A stretch of DNA of 5,349 nucleotides. Origin: Gemmatimonadota bacterium. Lineage in GTDB: Bacteria; Gemmatimonadota; Gemmatimonadetes; Longimicrobiales; RSA9. This document shows, one piece after another, positions 1 to 5,349 of the stretch. Within the stretch, counting starts at the first letter, position 1. Every line of letters begins with the position of its first letter. The notes under the pieces are model-generated. The model searched no databases, had not been told where the DNA came from, and worked only from the letters and a program-made list of their open reading frames with translations. The position numbers and the translations under genes are program-made. Location: the NCBI GenBank assembly GCA_016207445.1, contig JACQPS010000007.1, positions 1 to 5,349 of the forward strand, given 5' to 3'.

Positions 1-1506
1 GCCGAGCATGTAGCCCCTGACCTCGTAATTGCCACGGCCGAACCGGTGGCGGAAGTCGACGCCGCCCGCGTACGCCGCCGAGCGCAAGAAGTCCAGCGCA
101 TCGTCGTCCAGCTTCCGGTGGGTCCCCGTGACGATTGCGCCGACCGTGCTCTCGCCGGCGCGGAAATCCTTCTTCGCCCGCAGCATGGCATAGTTGGTCA
201 GCGGCTCGACCAGCGCGGAGCCGCGGCGGCCCCGCGCGTCGGACGTGCGCGCGTACTCGGCGCCGGTCAGCGCCTCCAGCACGCCGATGGACCAGCCGCC
301 GCGCGTCTTGCCCGAGACTTTGGCGGCGCCCAGGATGGTCGTGCCTTCGGGCGCGTCGACGTGGCCGTCATCCAGCTCCACGCTGCGTTGCGGCGCCCGC
401 CCGATCCGGCGCGAATAGAAGAGCTGCTGACTGCCGCCGTCGCCGGGCTCGATGCCGAAGCGGAAGATATCGGAGCCCTCGACGAAGAACGGGCGGCGCT
501 CGGAGAAGAATGTCTCGTACGCGCTCAGGTTCACGACGGACGGGTCGGCCTCGACCTGGCCGAAATCGGGGTTGACCGTGGCGCTCAGCGTAAGGTCCGA
601 GGTGAGGCCGTACTTCACGTCCGCGCCGACCGACGCGTACGGCTCGGTGCGGTCGTAGAAGGGATTCCCGGCCTCACCGGGCGCACGCGTGACGCGCGCA
701 ACCGAATAGGGAAGCGCCTCGAGCCGCCGGGGCGCCCGCAGTCCCCTCAGCCCCTCGAGGTACCCGAATTGGGAGACGACGCCGGGCGCATCGGGCAGTA
801 ACGGGCTCCAGAACGCGAATTCCTGCGTGCGAGCGATGCGGCGGGCGAAGGTGATGCCCCAGACACGTTCCTCCGCGCCCTGATCCGCGCTCGCGCTGAA
901 GCGGAGCTGCGAGAGCGGGATGCGCATCTCCGCCGTCCAGCCGAGCGCGTCGACGTCGGCGGCCACATCCCACACGGGGTCCCAGCCGCCGTCCTCGCGC
1001 TGCCCGTCTTCCGACATGAAGGAGTCCAGCTTCACGCCGCGCGGATTCACGGCGAAGATGAACGCGGTGCGCCGGTCGTTGTAACTGTCCAGCCCCACGT
1101 AGAACCATTCGGAATAGACATCGTTGTCGCGGCGGGCCAGGCGCGCTACGATGGAGTCCGGCGTCCGATCGAACAGCCGGGCCGCCACGTAGATGGCGTC
1201 GTCGTCATACAGCACGCGCACCTCGGTCTGCTCCGAGGCGGCCTCGCCCGGCTTCGGCTCCAGCGTCGTGAAGTCGCTGGCCACCTGCGCCTGCGCCCAG
1301 ACCGCTTCATCGATGCGGGCGTCGATGACCGGCGGCGCAGCCGCGCGCACGGCCATCATCCGGCGCGGCGCCGGCCGCCCGGCCTTGAGGTTCGCGGAGG
1401 CCGATTCCGCCGCCGGGGCGGGCGTGGCGGCGTTCTGCGCCTCGAGCGAAGGCGTGAAAAACAGGAGAAGGATGAGAACCAGCGCGGAACCGATGCCTTG
1501 CCGCAT
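1..1506 (-). CDS. Secreted CBM9-like / DUF5916 family protein, 3' end beyond window
   Basis: An uninterrupted minus-strand frame runs from ATG at 1506 to the window edge, giving 502 residues with no stop, so the C-terminus is missing. Residues 1-23 look like a signal peptide: an Arg near the start, hydrophobic core SALVLILLLFF, and likely cleavage after SLEA. An Ala/Pro-rich linker (about 26-58) follows. A carbohydrate-binding family 9-like beta domain (about 59-235) starts at PPVIDARIDEAVW and includes VRVLYDDDAIYVAARLFD. From about 245 it matches DUF5916, with the hallmark TVNPDFGQVEADP at 310-322 and then ETFFSERRPFFVEGSDIF at 331-348. Family members are commonly 700-950 residues and are predicted to end in an outer-membrane beta-barrel, so roughly the second half would lie to the left. 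No biochemical function is established for the family; a role at the outer membrane, perhaps in binding or uptake, is inference. The start is supported by the signal peptide and a good ribosome binding site. The gene diverges from dapF. Confidence 0.9.
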   Translation of the reverse strand, partial: MRQGIGSALVLILLLFFTPSLEAQNAATPAPAAESASANLKAGRPAPRRMMAVRAAAPPVIDARIDEAVWAQAQVASDFTTLEPKPGEAASEQTEVRVLYDDDAIYVAARLFDRTPDSIVARLARRDNDVYSEWFYVGLDSYNDRRTAFIFAVNPRGVKLDSFMSEDGQREDGGWDPVWDVAADVDALGWTAEMRIPLSQLRFSASADQGAEERVWGITFARRIARTQEFAFWSPLLPDAPGVVSQFGYLEGLRGLRAPRRLEALPYSVARVTRAPGEAGNPFYDRTEPYASVGADVKYGLTSDLTLSATVNPDFGQVEADPSVVNLSAYETFFSERRPFFVEGSDIFRFGIEPGDGGSQQLFYSRRIGRAPQRSVELDDGHVDAPEGTTILGAAKVSGKTRGGWSIGVLEALTGAEYARTSDARGRRGSALVEPLTNYAMLRAKKDFRAGESTVGAIVTGTHRKLDDDALDFLRSAAYAGGVDFRHRFGRGNYEVRGYMLG

Positions 1507-1512
1507 GAGCTG

Positions 1513-1519
1513 CTCCACC
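1513..1519 (-). promoter_or_regulatory. Ribosome binding site of the DUF5916 gene
   Basis: On the minus strand the sequence GGTGGAG lies six bases before the ATG at 1506. The GGAG core and spacing suit a Shine-Dalgarno site, and it supports that ATG over an in-frame GTG at 1518. The dapF start on the other side of this intergenic region has nothing comparable. Confidence 0.7.
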
Positions 1520-1603
1520 GGTGAGATCGAAGACGGAGACACGGGGCGGCCCCCGGCCGGCCCGCACTCCCCTACGGACCGCCAAGGGCCGCGGTTTCAG
1601 CGA

Positions 1604-1672
1604 ATGCCAGAGCTGCTGCCGCCCTGCGGTCCCGCAACTGATGCAACGGACCGCAGCCGCGGTTTCAGCTAA
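1604..1672 (+). CDS. Possible 22-residue leader peptide coupled to dapF
   Basis: The duplicated ATG at 1604 opens a short frame encoding MPELLPPCGPATDATDRSRGFS. Its TAA stop (1670-1672) overlaps the dapF ATG in the arrangement TAATG, in a different frame from dapF. Such overlaps are known to allow termination-reinitiation, which could explain why dapF has no Shine-Dalgarno sequence of its own. The leader also lacks a good ribosome binding site: the nearest purine run, AAGGG at 1584-1588, is too far away. The peptide resembles nothing I recognise and has no run of a regulatory amino acid. It may be only a by-product of the duplication. Confidence 0.25.
   Translation: MPELLPPCGPATDATDRSRGFS
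1624..1656 (+). promoter_or_regulatory. Hairpin in the dapF upstream region
   Basis: CTGCGGTCC (1624-1632) is perfectly complementary in reverse to GGACCGCAG (1648-1656), giving a 9-bp GC-rich stem with a 15-base loop that ends 15 bases before the dapF ATG. No T-run follows, so it does not look like an intrinsic terminator. It could affect translation or RNA stability in the dapF leader. It also falls within the 5' side of the divergent DUF5916 transcription unit, so the strand on which it acts is not settled. Confidence 0.45.
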
Positions 1673-2541
1673 TGCCAGAGCTCCGCTTTGCCAAGGGCCA
1701 GGCCCTCGGGAACGACTACCTGGTCGTGGACGCGGCCGACCTGCCGTGGCCGCTCACGCCGCCCCGCATCCGGGCCTTCTGCGACCGGCACCGCGGCGCC
1801 GGCTCCGACGGCATTCTGGTCGCGGAGCTCGCCCGCGGCATCCGCCTGCGCATCTACAATCCCGACGGCAGCGAAGCGGAGAAGAGCGGGAACGGGCTGC
1901 GCATCTTCGCCGCGTACCTGCACGGCCGCGGACTGGTGGGCCAGGACTGGTTCGAGGTCGAGCTGGTGCGGGACCGCGTGCGCCTGCGCGTCGAGCGGAC
2001 CCTTGCCGGCGGCGTGCTGGACGTGGCGGCGGAGATGGGACGGCCATCGTTTCGCGGGGACGACGTCGGCTTCCGACCCGTCCCGGGCGACGTGATCGAG
2101 CACGAGCTCGAGCTGGCCGGCGGCGAGAAGGTGCGCGTGCACCCTGTCTCGCTGGCCAACCCGCATTGCGTGGTCTTCCCGCGCGAGTTGCGCCGGGAAG
2201 ACTTTCTGCGACAGGCGCCGCAGCTCGCCACCCACGCCGCCTTCGCGGCCGGAACCAACGTCCAGTTCGCGCGCGTGCTCGGCCCGGACCGGCTCGAGGC
2301 CTGGATTTACGAGCGGGGAGCGGGGGAGACGCTCGCCTCCGGATCCAGCGCCTGCGCGGTGAGCGCGGTCGCGGCCCGGCTCGGCCTCGTTGCCGCACGC
2401 CGCCTCACGGTCGAGATGCCCGGCGGTCCCGTGCAGATCGACCTCGCCGCGGATGGAATGGTGCAGCTGCGCGGCCCCGCGCAGATCGTCTATTTCGGCG
2501 GCATCGCGGCGGGTGTGGTGGAGGAGTGGGGACGGTTGTGA
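1672..2541 (+). CDS. dapF: Diaminopimelate epimerase family protein with Ser/Ser in place of the catalytic cysteines
   Basis: The 289-residue product is close to the usual DapF length (about 270-290) and has the two-lobed DapF pattern. Visible motifs are GNDYLVVD (13-20), GAGSDGILV (42-50), NPDGSEAEKSGNGLR (63-77), NPH (163-165), GTNVQF (194-199) and ERGAGETLASGSSACA (214-229). DapF interconverts LL- and meso-diaminopimelate in the cytoplasm for lysine and peptidoglycan synthesis, using two cysteines as the acid/base pair (Cys73 and Cys217 in Haemophilus influenzae). Here those positions are Ser72 (AGC, 1885-1887) and Ser223 (TCC, 2338-2340). The recognisable substrate-binding residues Asn63, Asn163, Asn196, Glu214 and Arg215 are kept. 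The fold assignment is secure; DAP epimerisation is not, and another isomerase or racemase activity is possible. The start is set by the N-terminal motif spacing; no Shine-Dalgarno is present. The frame is intact and the gene converges on lptG. Confidence 0.88.
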   Translation: MPELRFAKGQALGNDYLVVDAADLPWPLTPPRIRAFCDRHRGAGSDGILVAELARGIRLRIYNPDGSEAEKSGNGLRIFAAYLHGRGLVGQDWFEVELVRDRVRLRVERTLAGGVLDVAAEMGRPSFRGDDVGFRPVPGDVIEHELELAGGEKVRVHPVSLANPHCVVFPRELRREDFLRQAPQLATHAAFAAGTNVQFARVLGPDRLEAWIYERGAGETLASGSSACAVSAVAARLGLVAARRLTVEMPGGPVQIDLAADGMVQLRGPAQIVYFGGIAAGVVEEWGRL

Positions 2542-2544
2542 GTT

Positions 2545-2654
2545 GGAAAACCGAGCAAAGACGCAAAGGACGCAAAGGGCGCAAAGAACAGACTCTTACA
2601 ATTTCAAACACTTTGCGGGTCTTTGGCTCTTTGCGGCTTTGCGGTTGCTTTTCC
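2545..2654. repeat. Long imperfect palindrome built of CAAAG units, possible two-way terminator
   Basis: The left arm (2545-2586) has four CAAAG units starting at 2556, 2564, 2573 and 2582, mostly as CGCAAAG. The right arm (2611-2654) has four CTTTG units starting at 2611, 2621, 2629 and 2637. Both arms end outward in GGAAAA / TTTTCC. The arms pair imperfectly around an A/T-richer 24-base loop (2587-2610). The element fills nearly all of the space between the convergent stops of dapF (2541) and lptG (2676). Its RNA would fold into a long stem in either direction, so it may end or insulate both transcripts. Comparable CGCAAAG-rich intergenic repeats occur in several environmental bacterial phyla, from general recollection. 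It encodes no transposase and no credible gene. Confidence 0.75.
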
Positions 2655-2675
2655 TTCCATGACGCACCGCCATCC

Positions 2676-3749
2676 CTACGTTCGCACCCGGCTCAGCAGG
2701 ATCACCGCCGAAAAGATGAAGATGCCATTCGGGAGCCAGGCGGCCAACATGGGCGGCAGCGCGCCCGTGGTCCCGGCCGCGCCGGCGATGCGGAACAATC
2801 CCAGATAGAGGATGGTGATGGCGAGGGAGATGCCCACGCCATAGGCGGGGCCGCCTCGCTGGGTCGAGGTCGCGAGCGGCGCCGCGAACAGGATGATGAT
2901 GAGCGTGGCGATCGGGATCGAGATCTTCTGCGCGCGCTTGACCAGGAGCTCGAGCGGCCGCCCGCCCGACCGCTCGATGATATCGATGAAGCTGCCCAGC
3001 TCGGTGTAACGCATCTCGTCCGGATCCTTCGGCTCGGCCAGCAGCTGCTCCGGCGTTTCCGTGAAGCGCAGCGGCTGGAGCCGCCCGAACCGGAACGTCC
3101 GCTCCTGGCCCGCCCCCGCCAGCAGCCGCACGTACCCCTTCTCCAGCGTCCAGCGGCCGGTCGAATCGTACTGCGCCTCCTGGGCGACGACGTGCACGGC
3201 CGGCACCACCGGCTCCGCGCCCTCCCGCTCCACCCACAGCCCGTGGATGCGCCCGCTCTCGACGTCGAGCCGGCGCACGGCGAACACGCGGCCATCGCGC
3301 GCGCGGTAGACGAAGTCGGTGCGGGCCGAGCGCATCCGCCCCTTCTCCCCGAGCGCCTGGGCGCGCAGCCGCGTCGTCACCGGCACGAGCTCCGACAGCC
3401 CGAGCGCCACGACGGTGAGGCCCACGCCCAGCACGGGCAGCGGCAGGAGCAGCCGGTAGAAGCTGACGCCGCCCGCCTTGGCCGCCGCCACCTCCGAGTG
3501 TCGGGTCATGCCGTTCACCGTGAAGATGGTCGCGATCAGCGCGGCGATGGGGAAGGCGTACAGCACGAAGAGCGGGAACTGATACAGGTAGCTGAGCGCG
3601 ACCTTCCCGGGCGGCAGCCCCCGGTCCAGGTACGTGTCCAGGTGATCCGTGATATCCATGAGGATGAAGAGCAGCGGCGCTGCCAGGGCGAAGAGCGTGA
3701 ACAGGCGCAGGAACTCGCGCCCGACGTGCCGGTCCAGGATGCGTGTCAC
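2676..3749 (-). CDS. lptG: LptF/LptG family permease, second gene of the operon (LptG)
   Basis: The 357-residue product fits the YjgP/YjgQ (LptF/LptG) permease family; E. coli LptG is about 360 residues. LptG pairs with LptF and the ATPase LptB in the inner membrane, extracting lipopolysaccharide and passing it to the periplasmic bridge. Three membrane segments are visible near 13-33, 52-76 and 98-121, then a periplasmic beta-rich region (about 122-255), then three more near 266-283, 294-311 and 331-355. Between segments 2 and 3, RHSEVAAAKAGG (83-94) matches the cytoplasmic coupling helix that contacts LptB, with its conserved Glu at 86. The GTG start at 3749 was chosen because it overlaps the lptF stop as GTGA and places MTRILDRHVGREF at the N-terminus, as is usual; GTG codons at 3752 and 3809 would add 1 or 20 residues. 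A G-rich run in the lptF end may act as its ribosome binding site. LptG rather than LptF is inferred mainly from gene order. Confidence 0.9.
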   Translation of the reverse strand: MTRILDRHVGREFLRLFTLFALAAPLLFILMDITDHLDTYLDRGLPPGKVALSYLYQFPLFVLYAFPIAALIATIFTVNGMTRHSEVAAAKAGGVSFYRLLLPLPVLGVGLTVVALGLSELVPVTTRLRAQALGEKGRMRSARTDFVYRARDGRVFAVRRLDVESGRIHGLWVEREGAEPVVPAVHVVAQEAQYDSTGRWTLEKGYVRLLAGAGQERTFRFGRLQPLRFTETPEQLLAEPKDPDEMRYTELGSFIDIIERSGGRPLELLVKRAQKISIPIATLIIILFAAPLATSTQRGGPAYGVGISLAITILYLGLFRIAGAAGTTGALPPMLAAWLPNGIFIFSAVILLSRVRT

Positions 3750-5179
3750 CACGAGCGCCCCCGCAGCCCCCGCACCGGCCGCCCCGCCAGCGTGCGCAGC
3801 GAGTCCCACAGGTCATCCCAGCCGCCGCCGCGCGTGGTCGCTATCTCTCGGCCCAGCCGGGTCAGCGCCCACACACCGGAAGCCAGGAACACCGCGTTCA
3901 CCGCCCACATGGCCCAGAACGGCGAGACCATGCCCTTGTCGGACAGGTTCTCCCCGCCGATCAGCCCCATGTAGTAGACCGTGAAGATGGTGAGCGAGGC
4001 CGCGATGACCATTCCCACGCCGCCGCGCGGGAAGCGCACCGCCAGCGGCGCGCCGATCAACACGAACACGATGCACGCGAACGGGATCGCGTACTTCTTG
4101 TGGTATTCCACCGCGTACGCGTTGATGCGCTGCCCGATCAGCTCCGCGCGTGCCTCCAGCGTGCGCAGCTCCAGCGCGGTGCGGCGCGTCGGCTCGTCCG
4201 GCTCGCGGCTCCCGGCCAGCGGCCGCACCGGGCTCGGCCAGGCCCGCGCCGGCGGGGCCGCCCGCGCCGCCGAATCGCCCGGCCCCGCCAGCGCGCGCCG
4301 CACCGCCTCCACGCTGTGCTGCGCCGCCTGCGTGCGCACGTCCCGCAGCTCGCGCCGCCCCGCCGCCACTTCGGCCGCCAGCATGTCGAGCGACATCTCG
4401 CGATCGCTGCGGTAGCCGCTTTCCAGCGTGCGCTCGAGCTCGTTGCCGATGTCGCGGATGCGGATGAGCTGCCGGTCGAAGAAGACCCGCTGGAACTGCT
4501 CGGGCTCGCCGCCCTTCACGTCGTGGATCCAGCCATCATACAGCGTCAGGAACAGATCCGTCCGCTCCCGGTTGAATGCCATGCGCCCGCTGTCGGCGTA
4601 GACGCTGCGGTCGCGCCCGGGCTCGCTCAGGTCGTAGATGACGACGTCCTGCAGCCGGTTCGTCGCCGGATCGATCTGCGCCGCCTGCAGATAGTAGCGG
4701 GTGCGCAGATCCCCCGACTCGATCTCGTTGATCATCTGCTCCTTCAGCTCGAGCGTCGGGCTCTTCCGGCCGATGTCCACCAGCAGCTTGGCCAGCCGGT
4801 GATTGGTCTCCGGCAGCACGCGGTCGTTGAACCAGAGCATGGCGGAGGCGAGCGCGGCGCCGGCCAGGATCACCGGCACCAGCAGCCGCACCAGGTTCAG
4901 GCCGTTCGCTTTCAGCGCCGTGATCTCGTTCTCGGCGGTGAGCTGACTGAAGGTGTACAGCACGGCGACCAGCACGGCCATGGGCAGCGTGAGCGCCACG
5001 ATGTGCGGCACCGACAGCAGGAACACCTCGGTGATGACCGATGCGGGCAGCCCCTTCCCAGCCAGCTCCTCGAGCCGGCGCGCGACCGTGTTGATGAGCA
5101 GCATTCCCGTCAACACCGTGAGCGCGAAGAGGAACGGGCCCAGGTGGGCCCGCAGCAGGTAGCGCGTCAGGATCCGCAT
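3746..5179 (-). CDS. lptF: LptF/LptG family permease, first gene of the operon (LptF), enlarged
   Basis: The 477-residue product is an LptF/LptG family inner-membrane permease for lipopolysaccharide export, partner of the downstream protein. Membrane segments lie near 13-34, 53-78 and 98-117, then a periplasmic beta-rich domain (about 118-260), then segments near 363-381, 388-410 and 418-440. The coupling-helix motif TAENEITALKANG is at 81-93, and EYHKKYAIPFACIVF (358-372) is the typical entry to segment 4. E. coli LptF has 366 residues. The extra length is a charged helical stretch (about 270-299), an Ala/Pro-rich linker (about 300-331) and a second helix (about 333-355) before segment 4, plus a C-terminal tail (441-477) with several Trp and Arg residues. 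The ATG at 5179 gives the normal N-terminus MRILTRYLL; an in-frame TTG at 5266 would add 29 polar residues and was not chosen. No strong Shine-Dalgarno is visible. The last four bases overlap lptG. Confidence 0.92.
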   Translation of the reverse strand: MRILTRYLLRAHLGPFLFALTVLTGMLLINTVARRLEELAGKGLPASVITEVFLLSVPHIVALTLPMAVLVAVLYTFSQLTAENEITALKANGLNLVRLLVPVILAGAALASAMLWFNDRVLPETNHRLAKLLVDIGRKSPTLELKEQMINEIESGDLRTRYYLQAAQIDPATNRLQDVVIYDLSEPGRDRSVYADSGRMAFNRERTDLFLTLYDGWIHDVKGGEPEQFQRVFFDRQLIRIRDIGNELERTLESGYRSDREMSLDMLAAEVAAGRRELRDVRTQAAQHSVEAVRRALAGPGDSAARAAPPARAWPSPVRPLAGSREPDEPTRRTALELRTLEARAELIGQRINAYAVEYHKKYAIPFACIVFVLIGAPLAVRFPRGGVGMVIAASLTIFTVYYMGLIGGENLSDKGMVSPFWAMWAVNAVFLASGVWALTRLGREIATTRGGGWDDLWDSLRTLAGRPVRGLRGRSW

Positions 5180-5285
5180 GCGTCTCGCGTTCAGATTCGG
5201 AGGCTGGTGAGCTATACCCGAAACCGAACTCTCCGGTCCTGGCCGGGAGAACTCCTCGAGCGCCAACGTCTTGGTGCGGCCGGCG
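5180..5285 (-). promoter_or_regulatory. Upstream region of lptF with a weak -10-like box
   Basis: On the minus strand, TATAGC (5216-5211) lies 31 bases before the lptF ATG and matches four of six bases of a sigma-70 -10 box. No convincing -35 box lies at the right distance, so this is only a candidate promoter. A small bulged inverted repeat, TCTCCGG (5230-5236) with CCGGGAGA (5243-5250), sits just upstream and could be an operator or chance. No gene is visible here. Confidence 0.25.
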
Positions 5286-5338
5286 ACGGTTTCACGCGGA
5301 GACGCCGAGACGCGGAGAGAACGGATTCAAGAAACCGT
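5286..5338. repeat. ACGCGGAG tandem repeats inside a short inverted repeat
   Basis: Three 8-bp units with exact period lie at 5294-5317: ACGCGGAG, ACGCCGAG and ACGCGGAG. They are flanked by a perfect 8-bp inverted repeat, ACGGTTTC (5286-5293) and GAAACCGT (5331-5338). A second overlapping pair, GCGACGG (5283-5289) and CCGTCGC (5341-5347), could also fold. The composition recalls interspersed ACGCGGAG intergenic repeats seen in several GC-rich environmental bacteria, from general recollection. It lies about 107-159 bases upstream of the lptF ATG. The window ends nearby, so the element may continue to the right. Confidence 0.6.
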
Positions 5339-5349
5339 GTCCGTCGCGC

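Larger units (their letters stand above)
1574..1682 (+). repeat. Imperfect direct repeat duplicating the dapF start region
   Basis: Two copies are visible, at 1574-1614 and 1646-1682. Each begins ACGGACCGC and ends with the 27-base block GCCGCGGTTTCAGC(G/T)AATG followed by CCAGAGCT. The 27-base blocks (1588-1614 and 1656-1682) differ at one base, and the left copy has four extra bases inside the repeat. The right copy carries the dapF ATG and its first codons (MPEL); the left copy carries an equivalent ATG at 1604 that also reads MPEL and then diverges. The simplest reading is a local duplication of the start site, with later drift of the left copy. Confidence 0.8.

Noticed and set aside
46..801. 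A 251-codon plus-strand open frame
   Set aside because: It is antisense to the DUF5916 gene, whose opposite frame shows clear family motifs and a signal peptide; the plus-strand product is low-complexity Arg/Ala/Gly-rich.
1507..1671. Sigma-70 promoters for the divergent dapF and DUF5916 genes
   Set aside because: No pair of -35 and -10 boxes at proper spacing could be identified on either strand in this GC-rich stretch, so none was annotated.
2556..2641. CRISPR-like array
   Set aside because: The CAAAG units are only 5-8 bases, irregularly spaced by 8-10 bases and inverted in the second half, with no spacers.
2596..3816. A 406-codon minus-strand open frame overlapping lptG
   Set aside because: It is an out-of-frame reading of lptG, with an Arg/Gly/Ala-rich product and no membrane pattern; the lptG frame has the family motifs.
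1521..3974. An 817-codon plus-strand open frame
   Set aside because: It overlaps dapF in another frame and lies antisense to lptG and part of lptF. Its translation is dominated by Arg, Pro, Ala and Gly with no domain, and it reads through the CAAAG palindrome. High GC content explains the lack of stops.
5177..5266. A longer lptF start at TTG 5266
   Set aside because: It would add 29 polar residues before a normal LptF N-terminus and has no ribosome binding site. The ATG at 5179 fits the family better.
1592..5337. Recurring heptamer CGGTTTC / GAAACCG (1592, 1660, 5220, 5287, 5331) as a shared regulator site
   Set aside because: Two occurrences come from the dapF start duplication and two from one inverted repeat, leaving only three independent occurrences, which is too few to argue for an operator.

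Overview
The window is a piece of high-GC bacterial chromosome from a Gram-negative (diderm) organism. The two LptF/LptG permeases, which export lipopolysaccharide, and a secreted DUF5916 outer-membrane-type protein imply an outer membrane. This combination, the GC content and the CAAAG and ACGCGGAG intergenic repeats would fit Gemmatimonadota or a related environmental phylum. That placement is inference; no rRNA or phylogenetic marker is present.

Layout, left to right. Positions 1-1506 (minus strand) hold the N-terminal 502 residues of a secreted CBM9-like/DUF5916 protein whose C-terminal part lies outside the window. Positions 1507-1671 are a divergent intergenic region with an imperfect duplication of the dapF start site, a 9-bp-stem hairpin and a possible 22-codon leader ORF that runs into dapF through TAATG. 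Positions 1672-2541 (plus strand) encode a complete DapF-fold protein (diaminopimelate epimerase family). Positions 2542-2675 separate convergent genes and consist mainly of a long imperfect palindrome with four CAAAG units per arm. Positions 2676-5179 (minus strand) hold a two-gene operon, lptF then lptG, whose coding sequences overlap by four bases. Positions 5180-5349 are upstream of lptF and contain three exact-period 8-bp repeats flanked by an 8-bp inverted repeat.

Functionally, LptF and LptG would form the inner-membrane core of the LptB2FG transporter. DapF would normally make meso-diaminopimelate for lysine and peptidoglycan. The DUF5916 protein probably sits in the outer membrane with unknown function. 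All concern the cell envelope, but nothing shows that the three transcription units are co-regulated.

The most notable observation is that the DapF homologue keeps nearly every family motif but has serine at both positions where the epimerase uses its two catalytic cysteines (Ser72 and Ser223). Its start region is also unusual: no Shine-Dalgarno sequence, a duplicated start, and a stop-start overlap with a leader ORF. No mobile element, CRISPR array, tRNA or rRNA was seen.
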